Positions 21,830 to 33,688 of a DNA stretch of 64,000 nt are shown in pieces; within the stretch, counting starts at the first letter, position 1, and each line of letters begins with the position of its first letter. Position numbers and translations under genes: made by a program. The stretch is from Hordeum vulgare subsp. vulgare. Taxonomy: Eukaryota > Streptophyta > Magnoliopsida > Poales > Poaceae. The notes under the pieces were generated by a model. The model had not been told where the DNA came from. It saw nothing but the letters and a program-made list of their open reading frames with translations, and did no database searches. Where the stretch lies: positions 202,643,689-202,707,688 of the forward strand of contig NC_058523.1 of NCBI RefSeq assembly GCF_904849725.1. Reading direction: 5' to 3'.

Positions 21830-24800
21830 ATGGGCACCGACTTCAAAAGTGACTGGCTTCCCACCAAAGTCGACGACACCATACTAGCTGACTATGTGAA
21901 AACGGGCAACTTGGACCCTGAGAATGTTATCGGTTGGCGTACCGGGCTCGGAGAGGATCTCCCCAACCCCAAAGAAGGGGAGATAATCGTTTTTGTTAAA
22001 CACCTGGAGCGAGGTTTTAAGCCGCCCGGATCGAAGTTTCTTAGAGACGCCATGGCTTTCATGAACGTCCGCCTCCAAGATCTGGGACCCAACTCGATAA
22101 GTAACCTATGCCAATTCCAAGTGTTCTGTGAAGCTTATCTGCGGATTGAACCCTCGGTCCCCTTATTCTGGTACTTTTTCCACCTGAATCGCCAAACGAA
22201 ATTTCACAATGGCCCCAGCCTGGAACTCGGCGGTGTCATTGTTCAGCGCCGCAGGGATAGCCCGTTTCCCTCACTCGCCATGCCAAGCCATCCCAAAGGT
22301 TGGGGCGAGTCTTGCTTCTATTGTCAAGAGACCTCTCCTGCGGGCGAAAACAAGCTTCTGGGCTATAGGAAAGATCGCCTTCCAACAAACTTGAAGCTTC
22401 CAGACAAACACACCGAGGAGGAGGAATCAGACTTCATCCCAGTATTTTCCGAGTTAAGATCTTTGACAAACAACGGCCTTACTGGGGTTGACTTGATCCG
22501 CTGCTGGGTCGAATGGCGCATCCTCCCTCTGAGTCGCCGGGATGGGCTAATGTGCGAATTTCATGGCACTTTAGATCACCCTCAATGTTATTTCCATATG
22601 GCTTTAACAGAAAAGGATATTGTCACCATCATCAAGAAGCTGACTGGCGAGCCTGCGGGAAAATGCGGCCAAATCGGCCTCAAGCCTTTCTGCAAAATTA
22701 ATCCGGCGCCCAAGGTGAGCTAATCTAACCCGCCTTTTGTCTTTACTTCTTATGTTTCACTTGTATCGTGGCCTTTGTAACATATGCTATTTCAGAAAGG
22801 TGATAAATTTTGGTCCAAGAAACCCAAAAGGCCAGCCATGAACAGGCTAGGCCGCCCCCAAAGAAAACCAAGGGCAAGGGAAAAGTTGCTGCGGCTGAGC
22901 CATCTGAAGTCGATGAGTCTCAAGTCGGCGATGCACTTTTGGAGGTAAAAACCTATCCTCTTTTCACTCGTCATCCACTACTGTTAACTTTTGTATTTAT
23001 ATCTCTGCTTCTTTTGAATAGAATGAAGACAACGAAAGCCAGCAGGACTCTGTTGAGGTAATTTCTGTTTCCTCCGATTCATCTCCTTCTCCACCTAAGC
23101 CGGCCAGGCGAATTTGTGGGAAAGTTCCCTTCTCACACCCAAATGCTTGTTTGGACCCAAATTTCCTACTGAAGAAAGCACAACATACTTCAAATCGGAA
23201 GACCCGAAGTCATTCCGGTGATCTGGTGTCCGGTTTACCAGCAACAAACAAGAGGAAAACAAATGAGGTACTCATGAATAACAATTCTTCATGTTTCTTT
23301 GGATCATGTATGTAAGCCGCCTATATTTTTGACGTATAATTCTTGCAGGACTCTCCTCCTACATCTGGCGACTCAGTGATGTCGACACTTCCGCCAATGA
23401 TTCGAGTCCCAAGGTAAGTCTTTTGATAATCTTACTTTGAATCTGAAGGTAATAAACTTTCAGTTCTTTAATGCGCTTCTCCCCTCTTTTAGGGCACAGG
23501 CCAAGAAAAGGAAAACCAACGGACCAACTCCTATCATAATTTCAGAGCCCATCAAAGATTCAGTGCAGATCCAAGATAACTCGCATCAAGGCGAGCCCGA
23601 AAATCAAATGGATCTTCCAAACTCGCCCTAGGAAACAATGGATGCCCCTAAGCCGCCAAGTACATTGATGACAGCAGAAGACCCGGATGCTGTAGTTATT
23701 ACTGGTACCGGCTTCTCCAAACCGGCGGCAACGGTTTTGTCAAAGCATGTGGCATCCTCCTCTCAAACCATTCCTGAGTCTGGACTCTCCAAGGCTAGGC
23801 TTTCTAAATATGAAAATCTGGAGTTCAAGGAACACTGCTCTGGTTTTGCAAGTCGCGTGGAGGCGAGTTATGAGATGGAGAAAAGCCTGCTGCGGATGCT
23901 AAAAAACAAACATGAGGTAAGCTTTGTTATATCGTATTACTCCCATTAACCCCCAAGGGCCAGATCATCAGTAAAAAGATGAGCCGGATCTTGATAAATT
24001 TGGAGAAAACTTTCGACCAGTAGCCCCCAAGGGCCGGGTCATCAGTAAAAAGATGAGCCGGCTCTTGATAAATTTAGAAAAAAACTTTCGACCAGTAACC
24101 CCCAAGGACCGGGTCATTAGTAAAAAGATGAGCCGGGTCGTGATATTGTATAATTTCATCTGAAAAGAAAAAAATTATACATTAGCCCCCAAGTGTCAGG
24201 GATATTTTTTGCAATAGTTCTGAGACTTGCCCCTTATTTTGTACTTTCAACAGGAAACTCTTGCTCAGACTGAATCGACGCTTGATGATTTAAAGAAAAA
24301 CTTATCTGGTCAGCAAGATGCCCGAGCTAAGTCGGAGGAGAAGTATCAATTGGTCCTGGCTGAGCTAGAAAAACTCAAAGCCGATTTGAAAAGAAGTCAA
24401 GCTGACCAAGATGCTGCTACAAAAAGAGTAGAGAAGGCTGAAGCCAGGCTGGCTACCGTGCAACAAGAATTGTCCGGCTTGAAGCGTCATATCTCAAACA
24501 TGACCCAAGCCATCTTTGGTAAACTTACTCAAACTTTTGATCTTTTTCTCCCTTTTTTTATCAATAACTCTTATTGTAAGTCGTTGATTTATCATGACCC
24601 CTTACACAGGTCCGAGAGCCGCCAACCTTCAGGATGATTGCGTGCTGATGCTGAAGGCGGTTTACGCGCTGACAGAACAACTATACACCGGCAGTGTTTT
24701 AACTGTCAAAGTTGTGATGGGTGCCAAAGAGCCTATAACTTCCATAAAGAAGATGCTTGGCTGCCTATCCATGCTTCGCCCTCAGATTGGCGATTTAACT

Positions 24801-25241
24801 CGGTCAGCCGCTCGGAAGGGGATTCTGACTGCCTTGAGTCACTGTTTGGCATAAGCTCCAGAGATCAACCCAGAAGAGGTAGCGGCAGGCTTTCCTCAAC
24901 TCAAACATGATGGGTCAAAATTCGTCGAAGAGGATTATTAACGTGTTGTCAAGGACTCCCGGCTGGCAGCAACCCAACTCGCAGCAAGTCTGGATTTATC
25001 AAAGTACCAGGCTGCTTATGACAGCAAGAACAAGAAGGTCAGCCCGCCAACCTTTGTGTCGACCAGTTTAAATCCTCGGCGACCCAAGAACCCTTTTGAC
25101 TTGGAAGCAGATCTAGCATCAATCCTGGCCGATGAAGATGACTTCGCAGCTCTGGCCAAGTGTAACTGGGTACTGGGCGACCTGCAAATTGAGGTCGGCC
25201 AAAGCTCGCAGCAAAATGATCTGAAGGCGCCAACAGAGTAA
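21830..25241 (+). pseudogene. Tat accessory gene, antisense to pol, multi-exon, with gypsy-type transposon domain
   Basis: Exon 1 (21830-22714, 295 codons) resembles PF04195, annotated as putative gypsy-type transposon; a block with WYFFHLNRQTK and later WVEWRILPLSRR is visible. Consensus splice sites then follow: introns at about 22715-22795, 22945-23021, 23268-23348, 23414-23492, 23917-24253 and 24519-24609. Exon 3 is Ser/Pro/Lys-rich, exon 6 (24254-24518) is a Lys/Glu/Gln coiled coil, and exon 7 carries a conserved-looking helical block. Lesions: a likely frameshift near 22835, TAG at 23629-23631, TAA at 24852-24854, and another stop near 24939. The end TAA is 25239-25241. Function is unknown. 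In Tat elements such ORFs lie antisense between pol and the 3' LTR, as here. Confidence 0.72.
23950..24165 (+). repeat. three tandem copies of a 74-75 bp unit inside an intron
   Basis: Units start CCCCCAAGGGCC at about 23950, 24024 and 24099. Each carries TCAGTAAAAAGATGAGCCGG or a close variant. The third diverges after GTGATATTG. The repeat lies within the fifth inferred intron of the antisense gene. Confidence 0.8.
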
Positions 25242-25554
25242 ACTTCATTGATTTGGCCTAAGAGCCATGTAATAGGTCTTTTTCATAAGTCGGTATTGCT
25301 TTTCTGATACTCTCGAAAGAATCTTTACGTCGCCCTTAAGGCGATTTGAAATATTCGATCCGCCATTTGAGAATCCTTCAAAATGCTTAATCCGCCATGG
25401 ATGAAGTGACTTTGATCATCAACCTGACTTAGGTTTTGAAAACAACATACGTGAAACCAAATAAATGATAACAAATATTTTCAAGACAAATCAAGAAAAA
25501 GATTTTGAAAACCTCGTGGTCATGCCATGAAGGAAAATAAAAACAGTAATTTTG
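25242..25554. other. spacer between antisense gene and tandem array
   Basis: About 310 bp, AT-rich toward the right, no coding signal. It may hold the 3' end signals of the antisense gene; nothing definite is seen. Confidence 0.4.
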
Positions 25555-26880
25555 TCGGCTCATAAGGTGGCGACAGGATGGGGCGAGTCACAAAGCTCGA
25601 GCGCACACCCTAAATGATGGTTTCATCGGCTCATAAGGTTGCGACAGGATGGGGCGAGTCAGAAAGCTCGAGCGCACACCCTAAATGATGGTTTCGTTGG
25701 CTCATAAGGTCGCGACAGGATGGGGCGAGTCAGAAAGCTCGAGCGCACACCCTAAATGATGGTTTCGTCGGCTCATAAGGTCGCGACAGGATGGGGCGAG
25801 TCAGAAAGCTCGAGCGCACACCCTAAATGATGGTTTCGTTGGCTCATAAGGTCGCGACAGGATGGGGTGAGTCAGAAAGCTCGAGCGTACACCCTAAAAT
25901 GATGGTTTCGTCGGCTCATAAGGTCGCAACAGGATGGGGCGAGTCAGAAAGCTCGAACACACACCCTAAATGCTGGTTTCGTCGGCTCATAAGGTCGCGA
26001 CAGGATGGGGCGAGTCAGAAAGCTCGAACACACACCCTAAATGTTGGTTTCGTCGGCTCATAAGGTCGCGACAGGATGGGGCGAGTCAGAAAGGTCGAGC
26101 ACACACCCTAAATGCTGGTTTCGTCGGCTCATAAGGTGACGACAGGATGGGGCGAGTCAGAAAGCTCGAGCACACGCCCTAAATGCTGGTTTCGTCGGCT
26201 CATAAGGTCGCGACAGGATGGGGCGAGTCAGAAAGCTCGAGAACACACCCTAAATGCTGGTTTCGTCGGCTCATAAGGTCGCGACAGGATGGGGCGAGTC
26301 AGAAAGCTCGAGCACACACCCTAAATGCTGGTTTCGTCGGCTCATAAGGTCGCGACAGGATGGGGCGAGTCAGAAAGCTCGAGCACACACCCTAAATGTT
26401 GGTTTCGTCGGCTCATAAGGTCGCGACAGGATGGGGCGAGTCAGAAAGCTCGAGCACACACCCTAAATGTTGGTTTCGTCGGCTCATAAGGTCGCGACAG
26501 GATGGGGCGAGTTAGAAAGCTCAAGCGCCACCCTAAATGATGATGATGTTTTCGTTGGCTCATAAGGTCTCGACAGGATGGGGCGAGTCAGAAAGCTCAA
26601 GCACCACCCTAAATGATGATGATGTTTTCGTCGGCTCATAAGGTCGCGACAGGATGGGGCGAGTCAAAAAGCTCAAGCGCCACCCTAAATGATGATGATG
26701 TTTCCGTCGGCTCATAAGGTCGCGACAGGATGGGGCGAGTCAGAAAGCTCAAGCACCACCCTAAATGATGATGATTTCGTCGGCTCATAAGGTCGCGACA
26801 GGACGGGGCGAGTCAGAAAGCTCAAGCGCCACCCTAAATGTTGATGATTGTGTCGGCTCGTAAGGTCGCAACAGGATGAC
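25555..26880. repeat. 71-bp tandem array, about 19 units
   Basis: The unit is built around GGCTCATAAGGTCGCGACAG followed by GATGGGGCGAGTCAGAAAGC. Unit starts near 25559, 25628, 25699, 25770, 25841, 25913, 25984 and so on to 26855. The spacing is 71 bp through the middle; it grows to 74-76 bp after 26500 where a GATGATGATG expansion enters. It lies between pol and the antisense gene of the Tat element. Variable tandem repeats in this 3' region are known in Tat elements and have been proposed as seeds of satellite DNA. Units are not a multiple of 3, so ORFs through it are accidental. Confidence 0.95.
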
Positions 26881-26981
26881 AAAATTGTTCTTTAATGAAA
26901 AAGCCCCCAAGTCGGAGAGTATTTTTAATTTTATTACTTCATAATGAAACTGAAAAACATACAAGATGCAGAGCTCAAAGC

Positions 26982-29900
26982 TCAAGTGTAATAAGGCCGC
27001 AGGTGGGCAATATTCCAGGGGCGAGTTGACTCAGCCTCCGTGGTTGGCCGGTTAGGCCGAAGATCCACCAGGTAATAAGAGCCATTGTGGAGATTCTTGG
27101 TGACGACGACCTGTCCTTCCCAAGGCGGTGATAACTTATGCATGCCAGCACGATCTTGTATCAATCAAAGAACCAAGTCGCCTTCCTGAAAGGTACGACT
27201 CTTAACCCGGCGGTTGTGATAACGCTGTAGATCCTGCTGGTAGATAGCTGAACGGGCCGCAGCCAGGTCACGTGCCTCCTCTAAGGCGTCCAAAGAGTCT
27301 TGACGCGCCAGCTCATTGTCTTGTTCCACATATGCGGCAACTCTATGTGAGTCATGCCTTATATCAGTGGGAAGAACGGCTTCTGCTCCATAGACCAGAA
27401 AGAAAGGGGTGAAACCTGTGGACCGGTTTGGGGTAGTCCGAATACTCCACAGTACTGAAGGTAATTCTTCAACCCAACACCCTGGGGTCTTCTTCAGGGG
27501 AACCATGAGTCGGGGCTTAATTCCTCGCAAAACCTCCTGATTCGCCCGATCCGCCTGCCCATTAGATTGTGGGTGAGCGACTGCAGAAACATCAAGCCGG
27601 ATATGCTCTCGACGGCAAAACTCCTGCATCGCCCCTTGGGACAAGTTAGTACAATTATCAGTAATGATACTGTGCGGATATCCAAACCGGAAAATCAGCT
27701 TTTTCAAGAATTTGACCGCTGTCTCCGCATCGCAAGCTCCAACAGGTTCTGCCTCCACCCACTTGGTGAACTTATCAACTGCCACCAGCATATGGTTCTT
27801 CTTGTTAGAGGACATTTTAAAGGGACCGACCACGTCCAGCCCCCAGACCGCAAAAGGCCAAGTGATGGGGATCATTCTTAATTCTTGAGCAGGCACATGA
27901 GCCTGACGCCCATAACGCTGGCATCCTTCGCACCAACGAACTATATCTTCTGCATCAGCATGAGCCGTCAGCCAAAAGAACCCATGACGAAAAGCCTTTG
28001 ACACCAAAGAGCGTGACCCAGCATGATGCCCACAGTCTCCGGAATGAATGTCATCTAAGATTATGCATCCTTCTTCGGAGGAAACGCATCACTGAAAAAC
28101 TCCAGAGGTGCTCCACTTATATAACTCGCCATTGATGATGACCATAGATTTGCTGCGACGAACGATTTGACGAGCCGAAACTTCGTCTGTTGGTAACTCG
28201 CCCCTGGCGAGATAAGCCAGATAAGGAAGAACCCAATATGGCGTGACGTGGAGAGCCGCCACGAGCTGAGACTCAGGATCTGGTATTGCCAACTCCTCCT
28301 CCGATGGTAGAATCACGGATGGTTTATGTAAAATATCCAGAAAAACATTGGGAGGAACTCGCTTTCGCTAGTAACCAAGTCATGAGAGGGCGTCAGCTGC
28401 CTCGTTGAGGCGCCGATCAATGTGGTCCACCTGATAACCATGAAAATGACCCGCCACATCAGACACAGCTCTTCTGTAAGCCGCCATCATGGGGTCCCGA
28501 GAATCCCAAGTACCCGAAACTTGCTGGGCCACCAAATCAGAGTCGCCAAAGCATCTGACTCGCGTTAAATTCATCTCCTTGGCGAGTCGCAAGCCGTGAA
28601 GCAAAGCTTCGTATTCCTCCGCATTGTTAGTGCATGGAAACATGAGTCGGAGGACATAGCAAAATTTATCTCCTTGGGGGGATACCAACACCACACTAGC
28701 CCCCGAGCCTTCCAGCTGCCTAGATCCATCAAAATAAATAGTCCAATAAGTGATCAGGCCTGTCTTCCGGAGCCTGCAACTCTGTCCAGTCGTTGATGAA
28801 ATCAACTGAAGCCTGAGACTTGATGGCCGTGCGGGGGGCATATTGTATGTGGTGCGGCCCAAGTTCAATTGCCCACTTGGCAATCCGCCCTGTTGCCACC
28901 CGATTCTGGATGATGTCCCAAAGGGGGGCAGAGCTAACCACCGTGATAGGGTGTTCTTGGAAGTAATGCTTAAGTTTCCGACTCGCCATAAACACCTCAT
29001 ATACCAACTTCTGCCACTGTGGGTACCGCTGCTTGGAAAGGGTTAGCACCTCGCTGATAAAATACACCGGACGTTGCACTGGGTATTCCTTCCCCTCCTC
29101 ATTTCTTTCAACGACCACTGCCACACTTACTGCTTTGGAATTTGCCGCGATATACAGAAGCATGGGTTCTTTTTCAGTCGGGGTAGCCAAGACCGGCGGG
29201 TTAACCAATTGGCGTTTCAAGGCTTCGAGCGCCTCGTCTGCCTCATTCGTCCAAACAAACCGATCAGATTTCCTTAATAACTGATAAAGAGGAATCGCCT
29301 TCTCACCCAGGCGACTTACGAAACGACTTAGGGCCGCAATGCGACCCGCCAATCGTTGAACTTGATTAACGTTCGCCGGCTTTCCAAGGGAGGTTACTGC
29401 TTCGATCTTGTCTGGGTTAGCTTCAATGCCGCGCTTCGATACCAGGAAGCCCAGTAATTTCCCTGCAGGCACACCAAAAACACATTTGGTGGGATTCAGC
29501 TTCATCTGATATACCCGTAGATTATCAAACGTCTCCTTGAGATCCTCCAGTAGTGTCTCCCCCTGGCGGGTTTTGATCACAATATCGTCGACATAGGCAT
29601 GGACGTTGCGACCGATTTGATTGCGTAGGCAATTCTGGATGCAGCGCTGGTAAGTCGCCCCCGCACTCTTGAGTCCAAAAGGCATGGACACATAACAAAA
29701 AGCCCCGAAGGGGGTTATAAAGGCTGTCTTTTCTTGATCCTCCACGGCCATCTTGATTTGGTGATATCCTGAGTAGGCGTCCAAAAAGCACAATCGTTCG
29801 CATCCCACCAACGAGTAAATGATCCGGTCGATGCGGGGAAGAGCGAAGGGATCCTTTGGACAAGATCTGTTGAGGTCTGTGTAGTCAATGCACATACGAA

Positions 29901-30549
29901 AGGTACCGTTCTTCTTGAGTACCAAAACCGGGTTAGCCAGCCATTTGGGGTGAAAAACTTCCACGATGAATCCGACGGCTAAAAGACGGGCAACCTCTTC
30001 TCCAATCGCCTTGCGTCGCTCCTCGTTAAATCTGCGAAGGTACTGCTGGATGGGTTTTGCCTTTGGGTCCACATTAAGATGGTGCTCAGCGAATTCTCTC
30101 GGCACACCAGGCATGTCAGAAGGTTTCCATGCGAAGATGTCCCGATTCTCACGGATGAATTCGATGAGCGCGCTTTCTTGTTTGGGGTCCAGACCCGTCC
30201 CAATGGTGAACTGCTTGGATGAATCGCCAGGAACGAAATCGATTGTCTTAGTGTCATCCGTTGGCTTAAACTTGAGGGGCGACTCAGCGTCTGTAGTCGG
30301 CTTCTTTAGGGGTGACATGTCCGCCGGGTCAACATTGGCCCGATGGTGTTTGAGCTCCTCTGCAGCGCAGGCGACTTCCGCATAAGCCGCGTCCCCTTCT
30401 TCACATTCCTTTGCAATCCTTCTATCTCCATCAACCGTGATGGGTCCTTTGGGACCAGGCATTTTGAGCTTGAGGTAAACATAACACGGGCGAGCCATGA
30501 AGCGGGCGTAAGCCGGCCGCCCAAATAACGCATGGTAGGGGCTTTTCAA
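26982..30549 (-). pseudogene. pol: pol of Tat-type Gypsy: RT, RNase H, integrase
   Basis: The RT (about 30000-29300) shows the short motifs FRMCIDYTDLN, FLDAYSGYHQI and the catalytic AYVDDIV. RNase H (about 28760-28383) has YFDGS, EYEALLHGL and GDSDL. Integrase (about 28080-27165) shows CEGCQRYG and WGLDVVGPF; the second Asp lies in the IITDN motif. Lesions: a net 4-base insertion near 28745 shifts RT into RNase H, TGA at 28380-28382 followed closely by TAG, TGA at 28089-28091, and TGA at 27165-27167. The segment 26982-27164 continues the integrase C-terminus in frame. Several stops fit CGA to TGA changes, the pattern left by decay of methylated CpG. Confidence 0.9.
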
Positions 30550-33118
30550 TTAGACCACCTCGAAAATCAGTGACTCCGAGCTGTAATTCGGCGCAGTTCC
30601 AAACGCCACTGTGAGTCTCACTCGGCCTATGGGGTAGACCGACTTGCCCGGGACGATTCCGTGGAAGACCGTGGTTGAAGGCATCAGGTCCTTTTCCAAT
30701 AGGTTCATCCTTTGGAAAGTGTCAAAATATAAGATATTAATGCTGCTGCCACCATCCATTAGCACTTTGGACAGGGTGTAACCCCCAACTTGGGGAGCCA
30801 CGACCAACGCTAAATCGCCTGGGTTGTCAACTCTTGGCGGGTGATCCTCCCTGCTCCATGTTATGGTCTGCTCAGACCAATGGAGGTATCTGGGAAGCGC
30901 CGGTTCAGATACACTATACGCCCGGTGACTCACCTTCTTATCGCGCCTGCAAGCATTGGTGGTGAAAACATGATACTGCCCATTACTTAACTGTTTGGGG
31001 TTGCTGCGGAAACCCCCGTTATCATCCTGACCCTGCGGAGCCCCCTGTGGGGGTGGCTGTTGAAAGGCTCCTGGCGGGTTATACCGCCGCTGGTGGTGCA
31101 CCGGGTATTGGCCGCCGCCTGGCTGTGGACCTCCCTGAGCACCCTGTTCAGGAAAGCCACCGAAGGGGTTCTGTCGTTGGTTGGGTGCAGCAAACTGCTC
31201 CTGGCGCTGGTCCGGGTCATCGTTTTGACTTTTCTTGATCACCTCCGCCCGAAATTCCCGCATTACGAAGCAATTCTCCCAGGAGTGAGTCGCCGGACCG
31301 TCTGCCGTGGCATGGTGCGGGCAAGGGCCTTTGAGTAGCTCTTCATAGTTACGCGGCCTCTTCCGGCTAAACCCCCTGTTTTTCTCTTGGCATTGGTTGC
31401 CATTGTTGGTGTTGGTATTGGCGACTAAGTCCGAGGGCTCCTCTTTCGGTCTTCGCTTGCTATTGGCCCCTTGATTGTGCCGGTTGCGTCCCTGGAACCG
31501 GGTATGGTTTTTGGATGACTCGCCCTTTTTGGGCGAATTAGCCTTACCGTCCTCACCAGGATCTTTGGTGTCATCTGCCTCAGCGTACCTAGTGAGGGTG
31601 TCCATCAGCTCTCCCATGTCTTGGACCTTTCGCTTGAGTCGCCCCAATTTTTGCACCAAGGGTTCGTAATGGCAATTCTGCTCGAGGATCAGCACAGCTT
31701 GAGCCGCCGTAATACCATCTGACGAATGGATAATTTCTGCAACCCGCCATGACCAATGGTGAGCCGACTCATCTGGGTGTTGAACATAGTGTTGTAGATC
31801 GACAATTGTCATCGGACGTTTGCAAGTTCCTCGGAAGTTTTTGACGAAACGCTCTTTTAAGTCGGCCCAGGTTTGGATGGAGTTGGGAGGTAAGTTTTTG
31901 GGTGTTCGGGAGATCCCAGCCCGGCGGGTTCCGATCAGGAGGGTTGTCCTGTGGGACGTGTCGCGGCCCGCTGTTTACGGCGGGCTGGTCCTCTGGCCGG
32001 CTCGTGGTGTAGCTTGCCTGGGGAGTGGAATGCAACCTCTCGAGGCTGTGTGAGAACTGGGCGTTTTGAACCACCGCCGTCTTCAACATCTCGATGTCGT
32101 TCCTTGCTTCTATCTCGGCAGCAGTGTTGCCGTGAATCGGGAGAGATTCCAAATGGCGAGTTGCGGCAAGGACGTTGTCCACCGGGTTGGAAAAGTGGCC
32201 TTGAGGCGTCCGGAATCGGGGAATGCGATCCTCAGCCGGCTGACCCGGCGGGTTAGGCGAGCGACCCGGCCCTCCCCCCGGGGCGGCTCCCGCCCCAGGG
32301 GTTCGTGGAGTGTCGAACAGGCGGGTCGGGTTGAGATCATGGGGCAGGCGACCCTGGTGTCTCCGTTGATGGACGGCGTCAGATGCGTGATGTTGTCTTT
32401 CGAGCCGCCAGTTGTCAGTGTTTAAACGCATCCTTTCGGCCGCAATTTGAGCTTGCTGAGTCTCGATCCTAGCAGACTCCACCTCGGCATCCCGATGAGC
32501 CTTTGCCACTACCTCTCTGAGTTTTTCCAGCTCCGCGTTTATCTCCTCGTGGTTTTCTGGTGTAAGGGGAGTCTCCATCAGCCTTGTGATTTCTGCCGCT
32601 AAATCCACCAGGACTGCCGCCGGGCGTCTGGACGTCTCGCCGGCTCCATCGCCTCCGGTGGGGTTTTGTGTGGGTTGAGTCGCCCCCGCTATGTAAATGG
32701 CGATCTGACGGCGGGTTCGGTCAAGGACTTCGGGGTCCATGGCCAGCGACAAGCCCCCAAGACAATCCCCATGTAGAGACCGGATTGAATCTGAATCGCC
32801 CATGGATGATTCGACATCAGAGTTGACCGGTGTAGTTTCCTGAGTCGCCGAGCGCTCTGGCTCCTCTGATCCCTGCGTGAACCCCACCAAGACCGGGCGA
32901 GTCAGATTTGGCGTTATTAGTGGGCGGACGTACCTGGCCGGCTCGACGATGTCGGTGGAGATGTCCGGCTCAGGCACGGATGATCCGATCATGTCGATGA
33001 AGATGTTGATCTTGCCGAAGCGGACCCTGTATCCAGATTCAATCGAATCTGCTTCGGGCCCCCATCGCTGGTTGTCAATGTAGGTTTTCCCGTGGCGGCT
33101 CCGGGTCATGAGCCCCAT
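30550..33118 (-). pseudogene. gag: gag-protease of Tat-type Gypsy
   Basis: I place the start at the Met beginning MGLMTRSRHG (33118), about 80 bp inside the LTR; the open frame actually extends back through the LTR, which I take as chance. A coiled-coil region (ARIETQQAQIAAERMRLN) precedes a frame change somewhere near 31890-32000. After it come the capsid-like segment around WADLKERFVKNF and a variant zinc-binding block (PCPHHATADGPATHSWENC). The protease motif DGGSSINIL lies near 30690. The block usually found before the W-x-x-L segment in Tat gag is not visible, suggesting an internal deletion. TAA at 30550-30552 separates it from RT in the same frame. Confidence 0.82.
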
Positions 33119-33177
33119 CGTGTAACTCCCAAACCCTGGTAGGGCTCCCTTTGAGAACTCAACTCCGCCGTGCGCAG

Positions 33178-33197
33178 GCCCCACGGTGGGCGCGATC
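33178..33197 (-). other. probable primer-binding site of Tat-type element
   Basis: Beside the right LTR the minus strand reads GATCGCGCCCACCGTGGGG. Many grass Tat-type Gypsy elements have a GCGCCCACCGTGGGGC-like block here. The matching tRNA was not determined. Confidence 0.55.
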
Positions 33198-33688
33198 TGT
33201 CGTGGTTGTGTCACGGCAGATGTCCTCGTGAAAGGACTTAGTACTGGAGCCATCGCACCTTGGCGGCGACTCAAAGGGGTTAAGCGGGAGAGACACGGCG
33301 ATTTACCCAGGTTCGGCCCCTCGTGAGGAGGTAAAGTCCTACATCCTGCTTTGGTTTGTATTGATGTGGTTTCGATTACAAGGAAGGCGTAACTCCCTAG
33401 ACCTAGCACTCGATGATTTCTAACCTTCGCCTCTCCTTCCCTAGGGCTCGCCTTTATATACAGGTCGAACCCTTAGGGTTTACAAGGATAGTTTCCTTTC
33501 TACAAATCGTGACCCCTGTGGTCTCTAAGTCGCCGTCCTTTAGATCTTGGAGACTTTCCAGAAATCATAAACCGCCATAGGACCTTCGTGCTGATAACGC
33601 TAAGGCTCAAATCATTGTTTAGGTGAATCGCCTGATTTGGTGACCCGGCCCAACTAGGGCGGGTTATTAACAGGTTATATCCCCAACA
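33198..33688 (-). repeat. LTR of Tat-type element, right copy (5' LTR on the minus strand)
   Basis: 491 bp, TGTCGTGG to CCCCAACA on the + strand, so it reads TGTTGGGG...CCACGACA on the minus strand. A TATATAAAG core promoter is at about 33453-33461 on the minus strand. AAAAC (33689-33693) follows, matching 19722-19726. Confidence 0.92.

Larger units (their letters stand above)
19727..33688 (-). mobile_element. Tat-type Gypsy retrotransposon, rearranged at its left end
   Basis: On the minus strand the order is LTR (33688-33198), primer-binding site, gag (from about 33118), protease, RT, RNase H, integrase (to 26982), a tandem array, an antisense gene (21830-25241) and an LTR (20216-19727). 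An antisense accessory ORF and a repeat-bearing 3' region are features described for the Tat lineage (Grande, Retand, RIRE2-like). The 5-bp duplication AAAAC flanks it at 19722-19726 and 33689-33693. The left LTR is abnormal: it is followed by 419 bp of target sequence, and the polypurine tract expected beside it is missing. Pol has several nonsense codons. Confidence 0.85.

Noticed and set aside
21830..22714. DNA transposase gene
   Set aside because: The PF04195-like family name mentions transposon, but position and orientation fit a Tat accessory ORF; no DDE catalytic pattern is evident.
25555..26880. CRISPR-like or coding repeat array
   Set aside because: Units are contiguous without unique spacers, the setting is a plant retrotransposon, and the 71-bp period is not a multiple of three, so ORFs through it are accidental.
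33119..33409. N-terminal extension of Tat gag through the LTR
   Set aside because: The open frame crosses LTR and primer-binding site; a Met after the primer-binding site is the more plausible start.
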